Shown one piece after another: positions 24,001 to 34,870 of a stretch of DNA of 64,000 bases; position 1 is the stretch's first letter, and each line of letters starts with the position of its first letter. Location of the stretch: positions 1,744,793-1,808,792 of the forward strand of contig PDUO01000003.1 in NCBI GenBank assembly GCA_003008705.1, given 5' to 3'. Both the position numbers and the translations under genes were made by a program. This stretch comes from Pezicula radicicola. Lineage: Eukaryota; Ascomycota; Leotiomycetes; Helotiales; Dermateaceae. The notes under the pieces are model-generated. The model was not told the DNA's origin and searched no databases. It saw nothing but the letters and a program-made list of their open reading frames with translations.

Positions 24001-26084
24001 CCCAACAAGAAAGCGACTTGAAGATAACAAATAGCGAATAATAGCAATCCTGATAAGTACTGTACAGCACCAACCTGAACCTTTTTTCCGAAAACAAACA
24101 AATAGCCGCCACTACGAAATTGCGACGGCAGTTTTCGGGTTCTGAACCGGGTTCTAAAAATCAGTTTCTGAAAGCTTGCATCGGTAGCTGTTGTGCCTGG
24201 CATGATGCTGCTGCAGACTGACTACACTACCGGTACTCTACAGTTGGTACCGCTGTAGGTAACACAGCAACCGTTTTAACAACGTTAGCGACCACTTACT
24301 ACTTTCGGTCCATCGATCCTCTCGATTCTGTACCGAGAGTTTACACTACTGTCTGCAAGGAGTTGAGTTTATTAACCACAACTAACTGCAGTGTGTAGTA
24401 ATCCAGACCCGATGATTGGATCATTCAGTTATTCCAGTACCAAGTATAGTAAATGAGTGGAGAGAGCTGATCGCTAAGGCCCAAGAAAGAAGGTAATCTT
24501 GCAGACTAACAGAGGCTCGCAGCTTTTTTTGTTCTTTGCATTTAAATAGTACACTAATTGTTTTCGTGATCACCTTCTTTAATAGGTATGTACATGCGTC
24601 ATTAATTACATCATTAATATAATACTTATCAAACCTTCCCGAATAAAAAATACTCCGTAGACTACCGTTTTTTTTTTTAATTCTCGGGATAAACATAAGG
24701 TGGTGGTTCGTTTTTGTTTTCGTAGAATTTTTGATAAGTTTTGCATGTGTTAGTTACATGTGTCAATTTGCTGCAGATCCGCTAACGTTTTCTTCATGTT
24801 TTATTTTTCGTTTTCGTTCTCGTTTGGTTTTTGTTTTCATTTGTGGAATTTGGAACATGGAAACGTATGATTGCATGTGTTTGTGGTTACACATGTGCTG
24901 GTTACTAATATTTGAACCCTTGGCCTTTTTTGTTAGCTGATAATGTAATTAATAATGGCAAGGACGATGGTTTAGGATTTTTGAAGGTTCGGTTTGCTCG
25001 GTATAGGTTTCTTCCGAATGGTTGGATTGGGTGGGTGATTTGTTGCTTTGTTAGGGGGAGAAAGTCTTGGTGTGTTGTTTTAATAGATACGCTTGAGCTA
25101 TTATTAACTTGGGCTCGAAGTTAGATCTTTGTTAAATCTAGGATTTATATTAAGGATTTATAGGAAGAGTACTTTGTAGAGAGGTGTAAGTATATACTAA
25201 ATAAAGTAATAAGGAACTAAGTAAGTTAGAATAAAATAGAGAAAAGTAAATAATAGAAAAGAAATAGTATATATTTAGTAAAAGCTATTAAATAGTGTTA
25301 AACGGAATAGGGGTAGTAATAGTGGGCACCTGTCTAAATGTTACTAACTTTACTTTTTATACTATAAGGTTCTATTTATTAGAATAATAAGAAAGAGTAT
25401 ACTTCTCTTTTAGAAAGTAATAAATTTAAAGATACAAGAGAATTATAAATAAGAGTAAAGTATTAAGATACTTTTAATAATAGCTCTCTAGGTATAATCT
25501 TACTTATTAAGATTTAATACCTTTAATAAAGTACTACTAGAATAGGACCTATCTAAAAGCACATAGAAGGTTACTATATATAGGAACAATTTGTATTTGC
25601 GTTAAACAATATAATATAAAGTAAAACATAACAAATAATAGCTATTATTAGAGATCTTAATCCGATGCGTAAAAGGTGAAATTCTATACGTTCTATGAAC
25701 TTGTCTTCGATGTAAAGAAGCTTAATCAGATATCTTCCACCTCGATATCTCACTCGAGATAAAGGCTTCTAGTTCCAAATGATAGGTATATTAAATAGTT
25801 AGAACTTGAGTAATAGAATAGTATAGTCAAGAATAGTGGACTACTACCGCCTGTAATAACATAGCTAAAACGAGTTGGGTATACTATGAAATAAGAAATA
25901 GCGCAAGAGAAAATACCATGAAACTTCAGCCAAAGACCACTTAAGTCCAGCACAATTCAAAGCCATTCATTCACTATACACCTTATCTCCTTATACCACG
26001 AATCATGAATCTCATAAACATATCCCATAAGAAACAATCCATCACACAATCCACAATCCCACTCCCATCAATAAAACACCCCAT
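21042..26084. other. 5-kb gene-poor region
   Basis: No reading frame here carries a motif I recognise. The first kilobase should contain the CAP20 promoter and leader, with pyrimidine- or purine-rich stretches (21310-21460, 21820-21900). A CAC/CTCAC-rich tract lies at 22800-22845 and a T-run at about 23379-23388. From 25130 to 25700 base composition turns strongly AT-rich, with scattered TTAATAA-like strings that resemble RIP-degraded repeat. The final 100 bases are the 3' flank of the pirin gene. Confidence 0.5.
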
Positions 26085-28113
26085 CTAATGAACCATGCTC
26101 TTCCCAATCTCACTTCTCCAGCCCTTTGCCCTCTCAAACCCATTCGAATGTGTTTGATAATCCATCATAGCCTGGTAAACTTCTTCTTGCGAACTTAAGA
26201 CGAAGGGACCGTATTGCACGACTTTTTGATCGAGTGGTAAACCGGCGACGAGGACTATTGGGTTGTTAGTGTGTTTCTAGCAAGAAGTATGTAAAACAAA
26301 TTAAAAAGGCTGAAAGCGAAATCAATGCAAAGGCTGAGACTAAGCAACAATAGAAAGTATTGGTGGAGGAGCTCGAAGATACTGCATCAGCAACAACGCA
26401 CAAAACACACTTTGTGCAGCAAACATATTGCTTGATATGCTAAAGTCCCTCAACAAACAAGCAGTCAAGCTGATTTGCAAGCATTCTTGGTTTAGTGGTA
26501 AAATTAGCCCTTGCCAGTAACTCTTCACTGAGTAACAACATGGGCTAGCCCCGGGTTCGATTCCCGGAGAATGCATTCTTTTTGACCATTCTTTCACTTG
26601 AAAGTTGATTTTCTTGTTTTCGTCTTTTTTTTTCCCCTCGCGAAAGTCGCTGGTCGGCCGCTAGTTTACTGGATTAAGCGGTATTTTTCAGGGGTCCAGT
26701 CATTTAAGCGAGAAGCATTCTTGGATTATTGCAATAAACCAAGAATGCTTACGAAAACCACAAAGATGTGTTTACTCTTTTTGTACTTCTGAAATTTGTA
26801 GGAATGAGCCCTTGCCAGTAACTCTTCGATATGAGTACGTAGTCAACGGGCTGATTCCCAGTTGATTCCTGAGAATGCATTCTCTTTTGCGATTTTGGAG
26901 AGGTGGGGGGTTTCATGTGAGAGATTTGCCAGGAAAGCGGTTTATCAAGCACATGAGAGCTGACTTGCTCAAGGCAAGTGAATTACTCCAGTCAAGTTGG
27001 TTAATCCTGTAGTCGTGATGCAAAACTCCACTCGAAGTTTGATAGAAAATCGCTTTCTTTTTTGTCGCTCGCTCTCTTCAGAGTCAAAGATTAAGTAAGA
27101 AATGGGGGGGAACTTACTAAAATGACCATTCTCCTTCGCATCCCCCGAAACCTCAGCAGCAACCTCGTCACCCTTCTGCTCAAAAACCACATTATGGAAC
27201 TGTCCGACAGTAGTCTGATCCTTGCCAACACCAAAAGTCGTACTCCCAGAAAGCGTATAAGCAAAAGCGTTCCAACCCTCGGGTAAATTCTGTACAATCT
27301 TTCCACCAGGTTTTATCTCGATATCCAGGATCCAAACAGGTGTATATGCTAATTCCTGAACACTGTCTACTCCATGACTTTGTCCCGATATAACCTTGAT
27401 ATGTACTTTTCCTTCGTCGATATCGATTTGTGGTATTTCTGAGGCTCTGAGATCGCGGTATCGTGGTTCGCATTTCTTGAGTTTCTCGGGTAGGTCGACC
27501 CATAATTGCATACCGACGTTTGCGCTTCCATCTGGGTTTTGTCGTGGCATTTCTGCGTGCATTATTCCCTTTCCTGCTGTCATGAATTGTAGGTCTCCTG
27601 CTTCAATTGTGCCCGCGTGGCCGGCGAAATCTTCGTGATCGACTGCACCTTTGAGGAGGTAAGTAATGGTCCTATATTCAAGAAATCGTGGTTAGTTTAA
27701 CTTGTTCTGAATTTCTTCATTTTACATGGTCGCATAACCACTTACTCCTGCCCGCGATGTGGATGATCTGGGAAACCAGCTCCTGGCTTTATAGTAAAGT
27801 GGTCCAGCATAAGAAAAGGCGAGAAATTGCGCAATTGAGGAGTTCCAATACTGCGACGAACCCTAGCACCAGCACCCTCCGACTGCTCAACAGCAAGGAA
27901 CGCCTTACGAATAGCACGAGGGATAGTCATATTTGCAGTTTTCGGTGCGCCGTATATTTCTTTCGGTGGAATAACTGGTAAACCTTTAAAATTCGAGATC
28001 GTACTGTTATTAAAAAGTTGCGCGATTGATTCGATTCGGTCGAGGATTGGAGCTTTGAATGCGATAGAGAGGATTGCGATTGTGATTGAGAAGAATAGGA
28101 GGAGTAACTTCAT
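26085..28113 (-). CDS. Pirin-family protein with N-terminal hydrophobic extension and a giant intron
   Basis: Three exons on the reverse strand (28113-27746, 27671-27118, 26254-26085) give about 363 residues in phase. Pirin motifs are clear: MTIPRAIRKAFLAVEQSEGA, HPHRGQETITYLLKGAVDHED, GHAGTIEAGDLQFMTAGKGI, MHAEMP and the C-terminal GFERAKGWRSEIGK. The metal-binding His residues of the HxH and GxxH motifs are present. Pirins are iron-binding bicupins found in the nucleus or cytosol, some with quercetinase activity. This one has about 68 extra N-terminal residues starting MKLLLLFFSITIAILSIAF, which suggests secretion, membrane anchoring or organelle import; translation might instead start at the Met before TIPRAIRK. 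Intron 2 is 863 bp, with CACTAAC just before the TAG acceptor, and carries an antisense tRNA gene. Confidence 0.87.
26481..26575 (+). tRNA. tRNA-Gly (GCC) with a 24-nt intron
   Basis: The acceptor stem gcattct (26481-26487) pairs with agaatgc (26568-26574), followed by discriminator A. The D arm carries ttagtggtaaa (A box). The anticodon stem agccc/gggct encloses loop TTGCCA-T with anticodon GCC at 26513-26515. A 24-nt intron (26517-26540) follows position 37, the canonical site. The T arm ccgggttcgattcccgg is perfect and contains the B box. It lies inside intron 2 of the pirin gene, on the opposite strand. Confidence 0.93.
26579..26583 (+). terminator. Pol III terminator of tRNA-Gly
   Basis: A run of five T residues starts four bases after the discriminator base of the tRNA. 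This is the normal RNA polymerase III stop signal. Confidence 0.75.
26713..26880 (+). pseudogene. Rearranged tRNA-Gly relic
   Basis: The stretch agcccttgccagtaactctt at 26807-26826 repeats the anticodon arm and intron start of the functional tRNA. Then gggctgattcccagttgatt and agaatgcattct repeat its 3' half with changes. The 5' end (gcattcttgg) lies about 100 bp away at 26715-26724 and again inverted at 26739-26748, forming a near-perfect palindrome at 26713-26750. The T arm is too damaged for function. Confidence 0.8.
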
Positions 28114-29194
28114 GAGGGATGAATGGGAGATTTATAGGTGCGTAGGAAGGAAAGGAAAAGAATGTTCTTTGAGTGGGAACGAGGCTGATATATTTGCGAC
28201 TCAGCAGTGGAAATAGTGGAAAGAAGGGATTGTAATCGCTGATTCAGAACCCTGTAAGCATCGCGTCAGGAAACCCCCACCGCCACTCCCAGCCTCGGTA
28301 TCAGTCAGCAAGAAAGCTGATATTTTGACCAATCAGGGCTGAGTTGCATTGTAAGCAGATTTCAGTTAGGTAAGTCGTAGTTGCAGTATTTGAAAAAAAG
28401 CTAGGGGTTGTATGTGGCTAATAGGAATACTATAAATTGAACCAAATAAAATTCCTCAGTGGGAATTAGTACTCGAGTAAGTGGCAGAGCTTGAGTGAGT
28501 GAAAAGGAGGAGGATCTAGCGAGTTCCCTGTACTCGTATTAAGCGAGCAGTACCGAGTTCATTAATCGCTTGACTTTATGAAGTTTTCGAAATTGCCTTA
28601 CAATAGCATTCGAAACTTAGGACCGACGACTCTGCCGACCCTGTTATTTCGGAGCGAGAGATGTAAATAACTAGCCTCACTTACGGCAAATCTACTAGGT
28701 AAGACTACCTTACGAATACATCCGGGCCGAACGAAAACAGTAAAGCGCAATATGTGCTTTCAAATACCGAGCAGGTTCGGTAGTTGTTACTTTTACGCAT
28801 TAGTCAGATACTTGAAGTTATAAATATCTAGTAGAGTAAAGAGGGCTAGAGATTATTATAAGAATATTCTAGTCTGCTTATCATCTAGAAACAATTCCAT
28901 CTTCACAGTGCTGAATAGTGTTAAATTGCTCTAGTCAAATGTATTATTTAAGTTAAGTAAGTTAAGCGATTTACAAATTCAAGTCAAGTCGGAGACAGAA
29001 ATTAAATGAGTTACCTAAGTCAAGTAAGGAACCTCTTCAGGCCAAAAGAAAATATCTAAAGAACTTAGCTAACTCCACTTCACCACCTCATACAAACAAC
29101 ACATTCAATTTCCTTTCTACTACTGAACTCTCACATCAAAATTCCAGATATCCTACTCCCCCCCCCAAAAACATCCCAGACTAGCAGAAAACCG
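28114..29194. other. Intergenic, partly AT-rich
   Basis: The first 150 bases are the promoter side of the pirin gene. The rest (28380-29130) is AT-rich with scattered CTTAC/GTAAG strings and no reading frame that I recognise. It ends in a run of ten C residues at about 29158-29167. Confidence 0.45.
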
Positions 29195-29475
29195 CCCAAC
29201 CAAACTCCCTCCAAACCCAACATCCATTCGCCAACACAGCGCATTTTCCAACCTTTCAATAAATTTCGAAATCTTCCATCATGTAGAGATCTTTCTCTCC
29301 GTGCTCACATGGCCTCTCCATCAAAGCATCCAAAACCCATAGAAAAAGCCCACCAACCAAACTCCCACCAACTCCAAGTTTTCAAACGCAGCGCCATCAG
29401 TGAATTTCGAAATCCTCCGCTGTGTAAAGACCTTTCTCCCATCCTTCAATAGCCTCTCCATCAGAGTACTTATCC
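29195..29475. repeat. Tandem duplication of the HET gene 3' end
   Basis: About 29195-29335 and 29351-29475 align by eye. Both contain caaactccc near the start, then aatttcgaaatc, a variable part with gtagagatctttct or gtaaagacctttct, and agcctctccatca or ggcctctccatca. The second copy (29397 upward) is the true C-terminal coding end of the HET gene. The first copy still reads MMEDFEIY against TAEDFEIH. Confidence 0.75.
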
Positions 29476-31380
29476 ACATACGCCCGACCAATTAGATGGT
29501 AGCCATTTCCTATCGGCCTTAAAATGACAGGGTATATACAACCGAAAAGGATGCAGATTGTATCTCCTACTGAAACTTCGTTTAGGTTAACGACGACTAT
29601 CTTTGATTTTGGAAATGAGAAAGTTCAAGTGATAAACATTTATTGTAAGTACATTTAATGTTGAATTCAGTGCATATAGAGGAATAGTCATATGATCGTC
29701 CTACTACTACAAGTAGGCCTATCCCCACACAATAGCTTCTATATAGAATATAATACAAACCCTATTGCCACCACATGTTGCTGCCCACTTATATTGTGCC
29801 CATTCAATATTTAACAAAAGCGTTTCCCACGCGTGGTCATCCATCGACTCATAACTACTAGTTATTGAGTAGCAGTCATCTTCGAGATTAATTTCTTCCT
29901 TCACTGATTCTTCAGCTATCAACTTCAGTATTTTCCTATATGTGACTTCTCTGTCTTCCCACTTTCGATACAGCCCACCAGATACCGTTTGACAGAAATC
30001 ACGAAGTTAGTCTTCTTCATTAGAGTCCAGTAACCTGCGCCAGCTATGAAATATTAACAGCATGGCTGGTATATCGTTGTCATTTTTCATTGGGACCTTT
30101 TTCTCCGACAATGTGCGCTTCATCTATGCAAATAACTTTGGCAACTAAGATCTGGTCTATAAAAAGAATGACGGGCCTTTGTCCTTTTGAGGCCTGTAAG
30201 TCTTTGGGAAGGTAGAATGTCAATGAAGATCTGAACATAGGGACTTAGGATGCTTGCCTAGTTGAACTTCCTCTCTTAGATGGTAAGCAGATTATATCAA
30301 GAGTTTGGGTTGATTCCGCAATGTATCTGTATTGGTGAAAACTTGATCCATGGACAAGGAATAGTCGATCGCGAAGTTTGGGTCGTCCCTTGCACTAGTA
30401 AGGCCTGGTAATGCATAAATAGAGTCGCGCGGGTCGCTCATCTTGAAATAGCCATAGTGTACCAAAATATCACCAAGGCGGGGAAGTTGACCAGATATCC
30501 TTGACGTAGGGAGTTTCAGCCCGTTTGGGCCTCTGGAATAGAGCAATGCCATATTTTGTGGTAACATATCGAGGGAAATCTTCATTATCCTGGTGCGTTT
30601 ATATGGAAGGAATTTTGGAAATCGTTTCATTCCACCCATGTAATAATTTTGGGGCCTCAATGAATATATATCTCCTTGGCAAAAGGGACCCCTTGGACCA
30701 CCCAGATACGATACCAATAATGATGTTTAACTATGTTCAGGAGACTGTCCATATGACGAGGCTGGAGGACCTGGGGTAGGGGATCAAGAGATGGTAAGCT
30801 AGGAAGGATGTGATCTGCCGAGCCTATTCTATCTAAGCTATGTAACCTAGTCGTATACAACAGATGATTTTTGGCCGGTATAGGCTCCTGGTACCAGAAC
30901 TTTTGTATCAGGTCGATTCCGTTCGAGTCTTCCACAAGTCCATGGAGCCAAATATCAACCACCGCTGCCCGTTCGTATATTGTCCGCATGAAACCGACCT
31001 GATGACTTCGTCCTATACAGTCTTCCTAATTAATGCCCTTTAAGGCCTTTGCTTTATGTTATTACCTCTGTAGTAATAGCGTTAGCCCATAGGTGTGGAG
31101 GATGCGTTTCGATTTCTGTCCACTACCAAAGATGGCTTTCCAAATTCGTCGTCACTGACAGGATCTTTCCATCAACGACTATGTCAACTCCATCGACAGA
31201 GTCTCCCCAGATGAAGGATATGGCGTGGTACCTAGGAGCTTTTGATAGTAGTATAGTGATGGTTGTACATGCAATACGATAATGTGTGCTGTCACTTTTT
31301 CGGAACTTTAGTAGGCGAATCTCGTGGTTGAGGGTGCCAAGTGGACTGTAGACATATTTGGAATTATGTTCTCAAGTCTC
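29397..31380 (-). pseudogene. HET-domain (heterokaryon incompatibility) protein, degenerate
   Basis: Reverse-strand blocks, in order: YSPLGTLNHEIRLLKF, YHAISFIWGDSVDGVDIVVD, THPPHLWANAI, IGRSHQVGFMRTIYERAAVV, YWYRIWVVQGVPFAKEI, FKMSDPRDSIYALPGL, FAIDYSLSMDQVF and a C-terminal VGDTICILFGCIYPVILRP ending at 29397. These are the three HET-domain core blocks plus the usual C-terminal module. In-frame stops occur at 31123-31125 (TAG), 30657-30659 (TGA in IH-stop-GPKIITW) and 30007-30009 (TAA). The first two could come from TGG by G to A change, a RIP-like signature. One intron after WANAIT is likely. HET proteins trigger cell death after fusion of incompatible strains; this copy should be dead. 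Confidence 0.85.
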
Positions 31381-32290
31381 GACAGGTGCTGATTGTTCCA
31401 ACCCTTTCCCTCCTGCTAGCCGGCGCATCCTCTTTCCTGACCGTTCAGAACTATGGTAGCTAGTTCCTACGCCTCGTCCGTTTTCGCTGCTTCACCTCTC
31501 CGCTGACGGCTGCATCATGATGGTTTGAATTAGGTTGTGCTACATTCCTCCCCGAAAATTCTGCACCAGAGATCTATGGGTGTGATATTTCATCTCCCGG
31601 GCTCGATACATGTTGGTTCCCATCCGGCATATCTTCCAAATTTTGGAGCATCCATATTGTGGTGTTGACTGTTTTCCGGTATGTTCAAGAGAGCGAATAG
31701 TCAGGCTGTCCCCATCGGAGTGGTGGCGAGCGTCTCACATCTTTAAGACCTACGCGCCGTGATGAGCTTGCGTCGCCACTGTCTGACATGCAGATGATCG
31801 GAAGTGTTAGTTTTTCATGTCGTAAGCTGTGCGGTGGTGTAACTTTCCAAGTGATGTGTATGGCAGCATCGCGTCGCGGCATCGTTGCTTTTGGCGGCAC
31901 TGCATGATGAAAAACCAATGATATTCGACTTGAAAGATGGAAAGGAATGTAAGGCTGGAGTATAATGAAGTGCAGGTATGCAGTTGGGCAATTCTATACA
32001 CGTGATGCTAGTACTCTAGTCAAGTGACACTGTGACAATTCTCCCTTTCATCAAATAACCTGCGAAGTTATTTAAAATATAAGATAACAGCCTTTGATTA
32101 AAATAGAGACTCTCTTTTGTTAATATTCTATTTCTGCGATAACTCGTTGAATACTGAATAGGACTCTACCTCCATCTACTATTCTGACACTCTTGATCTG
32201 TAGAGGATAAAACGCCTCCTCCGCCTTGTATTTTGATCTCTATAACTTTTTGTTAAAGATATCTCTACACAGGATGTCACAGTATGGCCT

Positions 32291-32302
32291 CCCCACGTGG
32301 GG
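32291..32302. promoter_or_regulatory. CACGTG palindrome, candidate NUC-1/Pho4 site
   Basis: Perfect 12-bp palindrome CCCCACGTGGGG, containing CACGTGGG on both strands, about 570 bp upstream of the phosphate permease ATG. CACGTGGG is the high-affinity Pho4 core in yeast, and the Neurospora regulator NUC-1 uses CACGTG. The match is seen directly; function is inferred from the downstream gene. Confidence 0.55.
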
Positions 32303-32334
32303 ATTTCATAGGCTCTTATAGGTAGAATACCTCA

Positions 32335-32452
32335 CACTCCGCCAAGTCCCGCCGAGAGAGCCTTATCCGCCCCGCCCAGGCTCTTATGCACTCCGCCAAG
32401 AAGCTCGTCCGCTCCGTTTGAGAGCTGTGCCGTCCCGCCAAGAGGCTCCCAG
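32335..32452. repeat. GC-rich imperfect CCGCCAAG repeat
   Basis: The motif tccgccaag or cccgccaag occurs three times (near 32340, 32393 and 32434). Between copies lie related ccgccgagag and ccgccccgcccagg strings and recurring gagagcc/gaggctc. It is an island of high GC in an AT-rich flank, 430-540 bp upstream of the permease ATG. Confidence 0.6.
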
Positions 32453-32871
32453 GTGAACGACACTCCAATAACATGCACACATCCTCCCAGACATCAAGAC
32501 TTCCTTACTGCTGCCATGCACGCCAGTTCCAAATCTGCCTATGATGACCGAAGCTATCGAAGCTATCCAAGCTGGGAGACAAATGGAATGATTCTAGAAA
32601 AAGTGGCTATGTCGTGGTTTGCAAATTGTACTCTACCATTTGGAAACGTGGGCTCGGGTTGACCGTTGTATAATCTGCCAATTGTATCTCCATCGAGCCA
32701 CTGATGATATATGTACAACCTTTACGAATTACAAGCCTCAGTGAGCCAAGGTTTGCGTAGAGGAGGGGTCATCGCAGGAGGCCATGCTATACAGTACATA
32801 AAAGCCCCGAGCATCCAGCATCGAGCATTTAGCATCCCTCACTGACCGACAGCTGCTCACTCTCCATCAAA

Positions 32872-34870
32872 ATGGCGCTCGACCAGTATACCTATGTCTT
32901 TGTCATTGGCACCTTCTTTGCTATGCTTGATGCCTACAACAATGGCGCAAGTGAGTATATTATCCAGTCGCTACGACCAGCTTCCTCTCTCCTGCTTTTA
33001 TATTATACTATATTTTGACTAACGTGATCCATCATAGACGATGTGGCCAACGCCTGGGCGACTAGTGTTTCGTCCCGGTCGATAACGTACCGCCAGGCCA
33101 TGGTATTTGGCACTATCTTTGAGATGCTGGGAGCGATCACAGTAGGCGCGCGAACAGCCGATACCATCAAGAACGGCATCATTCCCAACTCAGCCTTTCG
33201 TGGCGATGCAGGAGTGCAGATGTTGGCTTTCACTTGCGCTCTTGCTGCTGCTTCATCATGGGTAATGTGGTGCACACGGCACTCGGCCCACGTCTCGTCG
33301 ACCTACTCGCTCATCTCGGCCGTCGCTGGTGTCGGTGTCGCAACCGTCGGGGCCTCACAGGTCCAGTGGGGGTGGAATGGTGGAAAAGGACTCGGGGCCA
33401 TCTTTGCAGGGCTCGGTATGGCGCCGGCCATTTCTGCTGGCTTTGCGGCGTCTATCTTCATGCTCATTAAGCTCCTGGTGCACATGCGCAAGAATCCCGT
33501 ACCGTGGGCTGTTTACACATCTCCCTTCTTCTTCCTTGTTGCAGGCACCGTCTGCACGCTATCCATCGTCTACAAGGGATCTCCCAACCTCGGCCTGAAC
33601 AAGAAGCCTGCGTGGTATGTGGCCGCAGTAACCTTGGGCACCGGTGGTGGTGTTGCAATTCTGGCTGCCATCTTCTTCGTTCCCTTCGTGCATTCCAAGG
33701 TGATCAGGAAGGATCACAGTGTCAAGTGGTGGATGTTCATCCAAGGCCCGCTGCTCTTTAATCGCCCTGTCGTAGCGGAGTCCGACAGGGCCAATGTTCC
33801 CAACTACGCCGTCGTCCAGGACGATGAACCGCAAGAACACTTCGGCTCCACTCGCTCGCCAGAATCTATTAGTGAACATGATGCCAACGGGACTGAGAAT
33901 AGCGAGAAGAAGCTTGCGGCAGCCGAGGCCTCACACTCTAATTACAATGAGCTCTTGGCTCAGGGCAAGAGCAAGCTGGATGCCAAACTCATGAAGAAGA
34001 GAGGTCCCTTCGGCTGGGCGATGCGCACTCTACATAACAACCCGATGGGTGAGGGCGAGATCTATGAGCGTCACAATATCAAAATTCTCATCAAGCGTAT
34101 TCCGGCCATGATCGTTTGTGGTGCTCTTTACGGTCTCCACTATGACATCCACGCGGCACAGTCTGGTATTGCGGGCACTCCGGAGGGTAAACGCATGCAG
34201 CGTGTATACGCACACGCAGAGAAGTATCCCAACGAAGTCGAGCACACTTACTCGTTCGTCCAGATTCTCACCGCGTGCACGGCATCCTTCGCCCATGGTG
34301 CCAATGATATTGGAAACTCGGTTGGACCCTGGGCAGTCATCTACTCTGCCTGGTCTACTGGCAATGCCGCTGCTTCCAAGGCTTCTGTTCCAGTCTGGCA
34401 GCTCGCAGTTCTCTCTGCAACTATCTCACTCGGCCTTATTACCTATGGTTACAATATCATGAAGGGTAAGTGGGGATCCATGACGTCCCTTAGCTTTTTT
34501 GTGCTGACTCAATTCATGAACAGTCATGGGCAACAAAATCACATACCATTCTCCTAGCAGAGGTTCGTCATCTTCTTTCCGATTTTACATGGAATCTACT
34601 GACTGATCTTCTTTTCCAGGTTCCTCTATGGAGATGGGCGCTGCCATTACCGTCCTCGTCTTCTCGCAGTATTCCCTTCCTGTTTCTACCTCGATGTGTA
34701 TCACTGGTGCTACCGTTGGTGTCGGTCTCTGCAACGGCACCTTAAAAGCAGTCAATTTCCAGCGAGTCGGCCTCCTCCTTCTCTCATGGATTGCCACTAT
34801 CCCCATTGCTGGCACTCTTGGAGGAGTACTCATGGGCTTGGTCCTTAATGCTCCCCACTTTTCCTCATAA
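32872..34870 (+). CDS. pho-4: High-affinity phosphate permease, PHO-4/Pho89 family (Na+/Pi symporter)
   Basis: Four exons (32872-32950, 33038-34465, 34524-34562, 34620-34870) give about 598 residues in phase. The PHO4 signature appears twice, as the family requires: NNGANDVANAWATSVSSRS near the N-terminus and FAHGANDIGNSVGPWAVIY in the second half. The two membrane halves are separated by a hydrophilic loop (about residues 255-370) with a Ser/Glu-rich stretch. Exon 3 is a 39-nt micro-exon encoding MGNKITYHSPSR, conserved in the family. The family imports phosphate with sodium at the plasma membrane and is induced by phosphate starvation; a Pho4/NUC-1-like palindrome lies upstream. The gene appears intact. 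Confidence 0.93.

Larger units (their letters stand above)
31381..32871. other. Intergenic, upstream region of the phosphate permease
   Basis: No reading frame of recognised family. It includes the 5' side of the HET pseudogene, an E-box CACGTG at about 31998-32003, the 12-bp palindrome and GC-rich repeat listed separately, and about 60 bases of leader before the permease ATG. Confidence 0.5.
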
